Positions 1 to 5,576 of a DNA stretch of 9,924 bases are shown piece after piece; position 1 is the first letter of the stretch; each line of letters begins with the position of its first letter. The stretch spans positions 1 through 9,924 of the forward strand of contig JASHUL010000083.1 in NCBI GenBank assembly GCA_030039995.1, given 5' to 3'. Made by a program: the position numbers and the translations under genes. Below the pieces are notes generated by a model. It did not search any database, had not been told where the DNA came from, and worked only from the letters and a program-made list of their open reading frames with translations. The DNA comes from Thermoplasmata archaeon (GTDB lineage: Archaea > Thermoplasmatota > Thermoplasmata > Lutacidiplasmatales > UBA184).

Positions 1-55
1 GCAGCAGCACGGTCGCTGCCTGCAGTAAGTTGACGACCTGCGTTGCCCAGTCCAT
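1..55 (-). CDS. N-terminus of an unrecognised protein, cut by the window edge
   Basis: An ATG at 55-53 on the minus strand opens a frame with no stop to the window edge. It gives only 18 residues, beginning MDWATQVVNLLQAATVLL, a hydrophobic start that could be a membrane segment or signal anchor. A GGAG Shine-Dalgarno-like sequence lies nine bases before the ATG (68-65), which supports this start. That GGAG sits in one arm of a perfect 9-bp inverted repeat (60-85). The gene runs in the same direction as the 158-residue gene upstream but is separated from it by 182 bases, so it is probably transcribed separately. I do not recognise a family from so short a piece, and a chance ORF is possible. 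Confidence 0.4.
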   Translation of the reverse strand, partial: MDWATQVVNLLQAATVLL

Positions 56-59
56 TGCT

Positions 60-85
60 GCCTACTCCGTGTGCCAGGAGTAGGC
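60..85 (-). repeat. Perfect 9-bp inverted repeat in the leader of the minus-strand gene
   Basis: GCCTACTCC (60-68) is exactly complementary to GGAGTAGGC (77-85), with an 8-base loop. On the minus strand the hairpin ends five bases before the ATG at 55 and contains that gene's GGAG element. It could control translation or bind a regulator. The pairing is seen directly and the function is inferred. Confidence 0.5.
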
Positions 86-121
86 GTCATTGGCCCCAGG
101 GGCGGTTGGCCGGCGGACCGG

Positions 122-141
122 CGGGCGGACGCCTCCGCCCG
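122..141. repeat. Perfect 8-bp inverted repeat with 4-base loop
   Basis: CGGGCGGA (122-129) pairs exactly with TCCGCCCG (134-141) around a CGCC loop. On the minus strand it lies just downstream of the A/T-rich GTGTAATCC (151-143), the best TATA-like candidate for the gene starting at 55, so it would sit near that transcript's 5' end. Such hairpins are not rare in G+C-rich DNA, so a function is uncertain. Confidence 0.35.
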
Positions 142-174
142 TGGATTACACTACTTGGTCGCCTACTTAGGACT

Positions 175-201
175 AGCGTACGACCGGAGCGCCGGTACGC
201 T
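175..201. repeat. Bulged hairpin downstream of the 158-residue gene
   Basis: AGCGTAC (175-181) pairs with GTACGCT (195-201), and inside it CGG (185-187) pairs with CCG (192-194). The result is a 10-bp stem with one 3-base bulge (182-184) and a 4-base loop. On the minus strand it begins 36 bases after the stop of the 158-residue gene, so it could be a 3' processing or stability element. No U-rich tract follows it, so it is not a typical archaeal terminator. Confidence 0.35.
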
Positions 202-237
202 CCGTCGCCGGCACTCCGACCCCGAACGACGGGACGC

Positions 238-714
238 CTAAGGCACCGCGCTCGCCGCGTCGCCCCGTCGGCGTCGCGTCGGCAAGTACCGTTCCGATAC
301 GTCCGCGATCTCCTCGTCGTCCGGGATCACGACCTTGTTGCCCGCCATTTCGAGGGTCCGCAGGGCGGCCTCGAGGGCGCGCAGGCGGCGGGCGAGCACC
401 TCGTTGTCCCGGTGGCACTGCTCGGCGAGGACATTCAGCCGGGAATGCTCGCGGGCGTAGACGACCAAGCGTTGCTGCATCTCTCGCAGGTCCTCCGCGC
501 GTCCCGCGTACGGCGGGATCGAGCCACGGCGGGTCGGCGCGGGGTTCGGCAGGAGAGGGATCACCGCGCGGAGCCACAGCCAGAACCCGTCGGCTCCGAC
601 CTCGTCCACGTCGACCCAGGCGTGCAACCGCCGGCGGAGGTCGGGAGGGATCTCGAACGCCGGGAGCGCGGCGTCGTCCTTCTTTTTCGGCTTCCCAATC
701 ACGTAGCCCAGCAC
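238..714 (-). CDS. Unknown 158-residue protein with a central coiled coil
   Basis: I do not recognise this family. The protein has a short basic and acidic start (KPKKKDD at 8-14), a tryptophan-rich stretch at 32-50 (HAWVDVDEVGADGFWLWLRA region), then a proline-rich turn at 52-69. A long helical, heptad-like segment at about 72-123, rich in Leu, Arg and Glu, resembles a coiled coil. The C-terminal tail is basic (RRRR at 147-150). There is no signal peptide or membrane segment, so a cytosolic, oligomeric or nucleic-acid-associated protein is plausible but unproven. The balanced amino-acid composition, unlike the arginine-rich shadow frames, supports real coding. The start is GTG at 714; an in-frame TGA lies 18 bases upstream, so the only alternatives are downstream, such as GTG at 702. 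A GAGAGG element lies about nine bases before GTG714. The gene is divergent from the transporter gene. Confidence 0.7.
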   Translation of the reverse strand: MLGYVIGKPKKKDDAALPAFEIPPDLRRRLHAWVDVDEVGADGFWLWLRAVIPLLPNPAPTRRGSIPPYAGRAEDLREMQQRLVVYAREHSRLNVLAEQCHRDNEVLARRLRALEAALRTLEMAGNKVVIPDDEEIADVSERYLPTRRRRGDAASAVP

Positions 715-729
715 CGCTGCTGCCTCTCA

Positions 730-789
730 GGGGTCATCGGCAGCGCGCTGCAGTTTCCCTCCGCGTCGTCGCGGAGGGAGGCTGACCCC
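730..789. repeat. Nested inverted repeats forming a possible three-way junction
   Basis: The outer arms GGGGTCA (730-736) and TGACCCC (783-789) are exact complements. Inside them lie a perfect 9-bp hairpin, TCCCTCCGC (756-764) with GCGGAGGGA (771-779) around a 6-base loop, and the 10-base palindrome CAGCGCGCTG (741-750). Together they can fold as a closed three-way junction in the leader of the minus-strand gene starting at 714. The alternative is a cluster of protein-binding sites in the divergent spacer. Confidence 0.45.
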
Positions 790-814
790 ACAGCCGGGGC
801 GTCGCATCCCCAGC

Positions 815-824
815 GGGTATTTGG
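815..824 (-). promoter_or_regulatory. TATA-like box for the 158-residue gene
   Basis: On the minus strand CCAAATACCC (824-815) is the only A/T-rich patch in the right area upstream of GTG714. A start of transcription about 26 bases on would fall near 794. That gives a leader of roughly 80 bases containing the structured element at 730-789. No A/T-rich box lies 25-30 bases before the GTG, so this gene does not look leaderless. This is inferred from spacing only. Confidence 0.3.
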
Positions 825-872
825 AACACACTGTGGAATCGGCCGACGACGCGCCGACCAAAGTTACTTAGA

Positions 873-889
873 GTCGCGTTCCACGCGAC
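873..889. repeat. 6-bp inverted repeat upstream of the transporter promoter
   Basis: GTCGCG (873-878) and CGCGAC (884-889) are exact complements with a 5-base spacer. The repeat ends 26 bases before the TATA-like box of the transporter gene, where an archaeal activator could bind. The arms are short and G+C-rich, so chance is a real possibility. Confidence 0.25.
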
Positions 890-915
890 GGTTTCGCATA
901 CCCAACTTCATAGCC

Positions 916-922
916 GATTATC
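916..922 (+). promoter_or_regulatory. TATA-like box of the transporter gene
   Basis: GATTATC is an A/T-rich patch centred 29 bases before ATG948. The region just before the ATG has no Shine-Dalgarno-like sequence. This fits a transcript starting at or within a few bases of the start codon. Confidence 0.45.
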
Positions 923-947
923 TGTCGAATTCCTGTAGCCGTGCTCC

Positions 948-1583
948 ATGGCAACACCGGCCACGGTAGAGGCTCCGTTCGACCAGACGCAGAGCAAGGA
1001 CCCGTTCTGGGCCCCTGCGAGCGTCGTCGGACTGTGCGGCTTCGGGACAACGACGATGATCGCCGGCATGGCGATCGCGACGAACGGGATCAACTGGGGA
1101 GTCGACAACGGGGCGGTCTTCCCGATGGCGCTCGCCTTCGGGGGCAGCGCCCAGTTCGTCGCGGGGGTCATCATGCTGCGACGGGGCGAGATCTTCCCCG
1201 GCTCGGCGTTCATGGGATACGGGGCGTTCTGGTGGGCGTTCACGCTGTTCCTGAGCGGGCTCACGGGCGACAAGGCGTTCGGGCCGACGGCCCCGTACGA
1301 CATCGCCTGGTTCATGGTCGTCTGGGCGCTGTTCACCCTGACGTTCGCGATCAATTCGCATTATCATGGACCCGGGATCGCCTTCGTGTTCTGGACCCTC
1401 GTGCTCGCGTTCGTACTGCTCGCGATCGATTTCGCGCTGACCGGCGGGGGCCACACGGTCTCGAACGGACTCTGGGAAGCCACGGGAATCGACACGTTCA
1501 TCTGCGGCTTCGCGGCGTGGTACGTGGCGACCGGGATCATCACGGCGCAGCACCACAAAGGGCGCAAAGTGCTCCCGTTCTAG
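948..1583 (+). CDS. GPR1/FUN34/YaaH (SatP-like) acetate/carboxylate transporter
   Basis: Predicted inner-membrane carrier of 211 residues, the normal length for the family, which moves acetate, succinate or related small monocarboxylates with protons. Six hydrophobic segments are visible at about 25-46, 56-77, 87-106, 117-137, 143-164 and 181-201. The family pattern GG.AQF.AG (65-73), followed by RRGEIFPGSAF and YGAFWWAF (78-98), is clear. The short N-terminal tail (about 1-20) is hydrophilic. The usual NPAPLGL signature before the first helix is poorly kept here: the corresponding stretch reads PASVVGL (23-29). That may mean altered substrate range. ATG948 is preceded by a TATA-like box and no ribosome binding site, as expected for a leaderless gene. 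A pyrimidine-rich tract follows the stop, so it is probably monocistronic. The substrate is inferred from the family only. Confidence 0.88.
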   Translation: MATPATVEAPFDQTQSKDPFWAPASVVGLCGFGTTTMIAGMAIATNGINWGVDNGAVFPMALAFGGSAQFVAGVIMLRRGEIFPGSAFMGYGAFWWAFTLFLSGLTGDKAFGPTAPYDIAWFMVVWALFTLTFAINSHYHGPGIAFVFWTLVLAFVLLAIDFALTGGGHTVSNGLWEATGIDTFICGFAAWYVATGIITAQHHKGRKVLPF

Positions 1584-1596
1584 CGCCGACGCCGAA

Positions 1597-1620
1597 CCCT
1601 TTCCTTCCCCTTCTTTTCCT
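1597..1620 (+). terminator. Pyrimidine-rich terminator-like tract after the transporter gene
   Basis: Starting 13 bases after the transporter stop there is an unbroken run of C and T ending in CTTCTTTTCCT. U-rich tracts on the RNA are the usual intrinsic termination signal in archaea. A strong hairpin (1641-1661) follows about 20 bases later. This is consistent with the transporter and polymerase genes being separate transcripts. Confidence 0.5.
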
Positions 1621-1640
1621 CGGAGCTCACGGCGGACGTC

Positions 1641-1661
1641 CGGACGAGGTCTCCTCGTCCG
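1641..1661. repeat. Perfect 9-bp hairpin between transporter and polymerase genes
   Basis: CGGACGAGG (1641-1649) pairs exactly with CCTCGTCCG (1653-1661) around a 3-base TCT loop. It lies after the pyrimidine tract of the transporter gene and 59 bases before the polymerase promoter elements. It may stabilise the 3' end of the upstream transcript or be a regulator site. Only the pairing is observed. Confidence 0.45.
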
Positions 1662-1719
1662 CGACGGGCTAGGTCGCTCGTTCGACGGGTTCACCCGCCT
1701 CGGGCAGCGCTCGACACGA

Positions 1720-1736
1720 CGCGAGGTTATCTCGCG
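1720..1736 (+). promoter_or_regulatory. TATA-like box of the DP2 gene inside a 6-bp inverted repeat
   Basis: The A/T-rich GTTAT (1726-1730) is centred about 26 bases before GTG1755, the spacing expected for a leaderless archaeal transcript. It is flanked by exact complementary arms CGCGAG (1720-1725) and CTCGCG (1731-1736). A protein binding this repeat would cover the TATA element and could repress the polymerase gene. The operator role is inferred. Confidence 0.4.
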
Positions 1737-1754
1737 CTGCCGTCTGCTCGGCCC

Positions 1755-4700
1755 GTGGACTCGTACTTCCGAGCGGTCGAGTCCGAGGTCGACCGAGCGT
1801 ACCGCGTCGCCGAACGCGCACGGGCGGAGGGTCTCGACCCCCAGACGACCCCCGAGATCCCGCGCGCTCAGGACATGGCGTCCCGAGTCGAGAAGCTCCT
1901 CGCCCATCTCGGGATCGACGGCATCTCCGAGGAGATCCGGGCGCTCGCGGCCCGCATGCCGCGCGAGGAGGTCGCCGTCGCGGTGGCGCGCCGTCTCGCG
2001 CGGGACGACTCCCGGGGCCGGTCGGTGGCGGAGCGCGTCGACGTGGCGCTCCGTGTCGGGCTCGCGATCCTGACCGAAGGGATCCTCGTCGCACCGCTCG
2101 AAGGGCTCGCGGAAGTCCACGTCCGAGCGCCCGCCGGCGGGACGCCGTACATCGAGCTGTACTACGCGGGACCGATCCGGGCCGCGGGCGGGACCGCGCA
2201 GGCCCTGAGCGTCCTCCTCGCGGACATCGTCCGCCGGGACCTCGGACTACCGGAGTACCGTGCGGACCCGAAAGAGGTCGGCCGCTTCCAGGAGGAGATC
2301 CCGCTCTACAAGCACTTCCAGCACCTCCAGTACACCCCCACCGCCGAGGAGATCGCCGTCGTCGTGCGCAACCTCCCGGTCGCCATCTCGGGCGAGCCGA
2401 CCGAGGGAGACGCGGAGGTGAGCGCGTTCCGCGACCTTCCGCGCGTGCCGACGAACGGCCTGCGGGGCGGCGCCTGCCTCGTGATCGCCGAGGGGCTCTG
2501 CCAAAAGGCGGCGAAGCTCCGGAAGGTCGTCGACAAGCTCGGCCTCGAGGGTTGGGGGTTCCTCGACGCGATCGGGTTGCACGCCCCGGACGAGGAGGAG
2601 CTCCGTACGCCGAAGTACCTCCAGGACGCGGTCGGGGGTCGGCCCGTGCTCGCCCACCCGAACCGGCCCGGCGGCTTCCGACTCGTCTACGGTCGGTCGC
2701 GCGCGACCGGCCTCGCGGGATGCGCGGTGAACCCGGCGACGATGGTCGTACTGCAGGAGTTCGTCGCGATCGGGACGCAGGTGAAGCTCGAGTACCCGGG
2801 CAAGGCCGCGGCGATGAGCGTCTGCGACACGGTCGAGGGGCCGATCGTCGAGCTCACCGATGGGACCGTCACCGCCGTCCACGACGTCGACCGCGCGCGG
2901 GAGCTCCTCCCCCACATCCACCGGATCGTCGACCTCGGCGAGTTGCTCGTGTCGTTCGGCGAGTTCCTCGAGAACAACCACGACCTCGTGCCGGGCGCCT
3001 ACAGCCTCGACTGGCACGCCGAGGAGTTGCGCGCCGCGGGGGTCGACGAGGCGGAAGGGCTGGACGTCGCGAACTACGAGGAGGCCGCGCGGGTCGCCCG
3101 AGAGCACGACGTCCCGTTGCATCCGCGCTGGCTACTGTTCTGGCACGACCTCTCGCCGCAAGAGATCCGCGCCCTCGCCGAGTTCGTCGAGCGGAGCGGC
3201 CGCTGGGTCGACGGCGCCCTCGAAATCCCCGACGACCGGGAGTGGCGCGAGCCGTTGCTCCGCCTCGGGTTCCTCTCGGGCCCGACCGGCGCGGACCGGC
3301 GACGCGGCGAACCGGACCCGAGCGGCGGACTGGTCGGCGGGCTCGGCCTCGCGCCGGAGGACGAGCTGCTCGTGCGGCGGACCCCACTCGACCCGGTCGA
3401 CGTGGAGCCGCTCGACTACGTCTCCCGCCTCTCGGGCGTGAACGTCCGGGCGAAAGCGCCGTCCCGGGTCGGCGCGCGGGTCGGTCGTCCCGAGAAAGCG
3501 TACCAACGAGTGATGCAGCCGAACGTCCACGCACTGTTCCCCGTCGGCGCGGCGGGGGGACCGACGCGGTCGGTCCCCGAGGCGGCCCGGCGGACGGTGC
3601 GGGACGGCACGCCGGTCGAGCTCGGTGTCCGGCACTGCCCGGCGTGCGGCCGGTCGACCGTGTGGCCCCGATGCGCCTGCGGCACCCACACCGACGCGAC
3701 CGACCACGTCGTCACGGAGTCGCTCCCGGTCGCGCGGATCTGGAACGAGGCGCTCGCGCGCCTCCACCTCGCCAAGGTGCCGATGGTCAAGGGCGTGAAA
3801 GGGCTCGCGTCCCCGGGGAAGTGCCCTGAGCCGATCGAGAAGGGGATCCTCCGGGCGTCCCACGCGATCTCGGTCTACCAGGACGGGACCGCCCGCTTCG
3901 ACCTCACCGACCTTCCGCTCACGCACTTCCGCCCCCGCGAGATCGGAACGAGCGTCGCCCGGCTGCGCGAGCTCGGCTACGCGGTCGACTGGAGCGGCGC
4001 CGAGCTCACCGACCCGGACCAGCTCGTCGAGCTGGCGCCGCAGGACGTCGTCGTGTCGCGCTCGTGCGGAGAGTACCTGGTCCGCCTCGCGCAGTTCGTC
4101 GACGACGAGCTCGTGCGGATGTACAACCTCGAGCCGTACTACCGGGCGGACCGGCCCCACGACCTGGTCGGCCAGCTCGTCGTCGCGCTCGCCCCGCATA
4201 CGTCGGGCGGGGTGGCGGCCCGGCTGCTCGGCTTCACGAACGCGGAAGCGTGCTTCGGCCACCCGTTGCTGCACTCGGCGAAGCGGCGGAACTGCGACGG
4301 GGACGAGGACTCCGTGACGCTGCTCCTCGACGCGCTCGTCAACTTCTCCCGCGCCTATCTACCCGAGAGCCGCGGCGCCCTGATGGACAAGCCGCTCGTC
4401 CTCACGACCCGGCTCGACCCGACCGAGGTCGACAAGGAGGCGCACAACGTCGACGTCGGGAGCCGCTACCCGCTCGCCCTCTACCGCGCGGCGTCCGACC
4501 GTCGCTCCCCGAAGGAGGTGGAGGCGCTGATCGACACGGTCGGTCACCGGCTCGGCACCGACCGGGCGCTCTCGGGTTACGGATTCACGCACGACACGCG
4601 CGACGTCGCCGCGGGTCCGGTCCGTTCGGCGTACCGCGGCCAGAAGGGGATGCGGGACACGGTGGAGCGTTCGATCGTCCTCACGTCCCAGATCCGGGCG

Positions 4701-5099
4701 GTCGACGTCGCCGAGGCGGTCACGCTCGTCCTCAACGGGCACTTCCTGCGCGACGTGATGGGGAACCTGAAGAGCTACGCGACGCAGCAGTTCCGCTGCA
4801 AGAGCTGCGGCACGTCCTACCGCCGGCCGCCCCTGGACGGTCGGTGCGCGGCCCCGCGCCCCGGGGGCCGGTGCGACGGGGAGCTCGCCCCGACGGTCTA
4901 CGAGGCGTCCGTGCGGAAGTACCTCCCGCTCTCGCAGCACCTCGCGGAGATCGACGGGATCACGCCGTACGTCCGGCAGCGGATCCAGCTCCTGGTCGAC
5001 TCCGTGGCGACGCTCTTCCCCACGTCGATGCAGCAGACGACGCTCGACCGGTTCCCGACCGGCCGCCCCGACCCGCCGGGCGCCCCGCCCGGTCCGTAG
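1755..5099 (+). CDS. polC: DNA polymerase II (PolD) large subunit DP2
   Basis: Catalytic subunit of the archaeal heterodimeric replicative polymerase PolD, which works with the exonuclease subunit DP1 (not in this window). The 1114 residues are a usual length for DP2 without an intein. Typical family blocks are present: YYAGPIRAAGGTAQALSV near 134-151, then GEPTEGDAEVSAFRDLPRVP and RGGACLVIAEGLCQKAAK in the N-terminal third. The catalytic motif NCDGDED is at 846-852, with the metal-binding aspartates D848 and D850. A zinc site is formed by Cys 628, 631, 640 and 642, and a C-terminal zinc ribbon by Cys 1015, 1018, 1031 and 1040. The tail has a PCNA-binding-like QTTLDRF at 1094-1100. The start is GTG1755: MDSYFRAVESEVDRAY matches the usual DP2 beginning, there is no ribosome binding site, and a TATA-like box lies 26 bases upstream. 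Its presence argues for an archaeon outside the core Crenarchaeota. Confidence 0.97.
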   Translation: MDSYFRAVESEVDRAYRVAERARAEGLDPQTTPEIPRAQDMASRVEKLLAHLGIDGISEEIRALAARMPREEVAVAVARRLARDDSRGRSVAERVDVALRVGLAILTEGILVAPLEGLAEVHVRAPAGGTPYIELYYAGPIRAAGGTAQALSVLLADIVRRDLGLPEYRADPKEVGRFQEEIPLYKHFQHLQYTPTAEEIAVVVRNLPVAISGEPTEGDAEVSAFRDLPRVPTNGLRGGACLVIAEGLCQKAAKLRKVVDKLGLEGWGFLDAIGLHAPDEEELRTPKYLQDAVGGRPVLAHPNRPGGFRLVYGRSRATGLAGCAVNPATMVVLQEFVAIGTQVKLEYPGKAAAMSVCDTVEGPIVELTDGTVTAVHDVDRARELLPHIHRIVDLGELLVSFGEFLENNHDLVPGAYSLDWHAEELRAAGVDEAEGLDVANYEEAARVAREHDVPLHPRWLLFWHDLSPQEIRALAEFVERSGRWVDGALEIPDDREWREPLLRLGFLSGPTGADRRRGEPDPSGGLVGGLGLAPEDELLVRRTPLDPVDVEPLDYVSRLSGVNVRAKAPSRVGARVGRPEKAYQRVMQPNVHALFPVGAAGGPTRSVPEAARRTVRDGTPVELGVRHCPACGRSTVWPRCACGTHTDATDHVVTESLPVARIWNEALARLHLAKVPMVKGVKGLASPGKCPEPIEKGILRASHAISVYQDGTARFDLTDLPLTHFRPREIGTSVARLRELGYAVDWSGAELTDPDQLVELAPQDVVVSRSCGEYLVRLAQFVDDELVRMYNLEPYYRADRPHDLVGQLVVALAPHTSGGVAARLLGFTNAEACFGHPLLHSAKRRNCDGDEDSVTLLLDALVNFSRAYLPESRGALMDKPLVLTTRLDPTEVDKEAHNVDVGSRYPLALYRAASDRRSPKEVEALIDTVGHRLGTDRALSGYGFTHDTRDVAAGPVRSAYRGQKGMRDTVERSIVLTSQIRAVDVAEAVTLVLNGHFLRDVMGNLKSYATQQFRCKSCGTSYRRPPLDGRCAAPRPGGRCDGELAPTVYEASVRKYLPLSQHLAEIDGITPYVRQRIQLLVDSVATLFPTSMQQTTLDRFPTGRPDPPGAPPGP

Positions 5100-5124
5100 G
5101 GAAGGGAGCCGCCGCGGAACCCCC

Positions 5125-5132
5125 AAATAATA
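5125..5132 (+). promoter_or_regulatory. TATA-like box of the tRNA-Arg gene
   Basis: AAATAATA is an isolated A/T-only patch in G+C-rich surroundings, centred about 26-27 bases before the first base of the tRNA (5155). It indicates that the tRNA has its own promoter in the 55-base gap after the DP2 stop. Confidence 0.6.
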
Positions 5133-5154
5133 GGGGCCGCGTGGAGAGGCCCGC

Positions 5155-5252
5155 GGGCTTGTGGGGTAGTCTGGACTATCCTGTCGGCCTTCGAAGCCGA
5201 CGACCTGGGTTCGAAATCACCGGTACCGGCGACGGAACTCCCAGCAAGCCCG
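5155..5252 (+). tRNA. tRNA-Arg (anticodon TCG) with a 23-base intron in the T-loop
   Basis: The acceptor stem GGGCTTG (5155-5161) pairs exactly with CAAGCCC (5245-5251), with discriminator G5252 and no encoded CCA. The D-arm spans about 5164-5182, with the conserved GG at 5173-5174; the D-stem is somewhat weak. The anticodon stem TCGGC (5184-5188) with GCCGA (5196-5200) closes a 7-base loop CTTCGAA, so the anticodon is TCG at 5191-5193, reading CGN arginine codons. The variable loop is 5201-5204. The T-stem CTGGG (5205-5209) can pair with CCCAG (5240-5244) only if 23 bases (5216-5238) are removed, giving the perfect T-loop TTCGAAT. The mature tRNA would be 75 bases. The gene lies between the DP2 stop and a convergent minus-strand gene. 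Uninterrupted tRNA models may miss it or call it a pseudogene. Confidence 0.9.
5216..5238 (+). other. tRNA intron at position 59/60 with bulge-helix-bulge motif
   Basis: The splice sites are A5215/A5216 and C5238/T5239. The central 4-bp helix is T5210-A5236, T5211-G5235, C5212-G5234 and G5213-C5233. The 3-base bulges are 5214-5216 and 5237-5239, each cut after its second base. The outer helix is the T-stem. The inner helix is T5217-A5232, C5218-G5231, then C5220-G5229, C5221-G5228 and G5222-C5227, with one A/C mismatch. This is the full substrate form recognised by archaeal tRNA-splicing endonuclease. The exon-intron boundary has no alternative placement, because shifting either way breaks the T-loop. 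Confidence 0.85.
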
Positions 5253-5267
5253 TTCCGGGCCGCGCGG

Positions 5268-5576
5268 CTAGCGGAAGTACCCGGGCGACTGCGCCGGCTC
5301 GGCGTGCTTCTCTTCCTCGGCCTTCGCGACCTCGAGGATGTCGATCGCGAGCAGCGCGGGGATCGGGACGAGCCGGATGCGGCCCTTCTCCTCGCCCGCC
5401 GAGCCGTCCAGCTCGATCGCCATGATGTTGTCCCCGCCGATGGACACGAGCCCCCGGAACGTGCCGGTCGACTCGATCGCCTGGTCGTCCGGTCCGGCGG
5501 ACCGTACGCGCACGCGCGAGCCCGGCGTCAATGTGATCGGGGGCGGGCGCTTCGCCGCCCCGGGCGGAGCGCTCAT
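5268..5576 (-). CDS. Small 102-residue protein, possible Sm-like (SH3-barrel) fold
   Basis: Not recognised with certainty. After a proline-rich start (1-13), residues 14-83 look like a short all-beta domain: ITLTPGSRVRVRS, then TGTFRGLVSIGGDNIMAIEL (37-56), then GRIRLVPIPALLAIDIL (65-81). The middle block resembles the Sm1 motif of Sm/LSm proteins (G, hydrophobic, D-N-M-x-hydrophobic-x-L), and the last block could be the Sm2 part, although the classical IRG is absent. The tail (82-102) is charged. If the resemblance holds, it would bind RNA or act as an adaptor; this is inference. The ATG at 5576 overlaps the stop of the upstream regulator gene in an ATGA (5573-5576), so the two are translationally coupled. 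The stop lies 15 bases from the 3' end of the convergent tRNA. Confidence 0.75.
   Translation of the reverse strand: MSAPPGAAKRPPPITLTPGSRVRVRSAGPDDQAIESTGTFRGLVSIGGDNIMAIELDGSAGEEKGRIRLVPIPALLAIDILEVAKAEEEKHAEPAQSPGYFR

Noticed and set aside
756..779. Bacterial-type intrinsic terminator
   Set aside because: The hairpin is strong but is not followed by a T-run on either strand, and it lies upstream of both flanking genes, not downstream.
43..969. Long plus-strand frame over the 158-residue gene
   Set aside because: Its translation is dominated by Arg, Pro, Ala and Gly with no family pattern, as expected for an antisense shadow in G+C-rich DNA. It also runs into the transporter start.
918..2120. 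400-residue minus-strand frame across the transporter and DP2 start
   Set aside because: It is very rich in Arg, Glu, Asp and Pro with no recognisable motif, and it covers two well-supported plus-strand genes and their promoters.
1755..5099. Intein within DP2
   Set aside because: DP2 genes often carry inteins, but the catalytic block NCDGDED and all conserved segments are continuous and the length is normal for an intein-free protein.
5183..5201. Reading the anticodon arm as a 5-bp stem starting at 5183 with a 9-base loop
   Set aside because: Shifting the stem to 5184-5188 with 5196-5200 gives a standard 7-base loop with T before and A after the anticodon, so TCG is the consistent anticodon.
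5155..5252. tRNA pseudogene broken by an insertion
   Set aside because: The extra 23 bases form a full bulge-helix-bulge with the exons, the remaining arms are intact, and a TATA-like box is in place. An active intron-containing gene is more likely.
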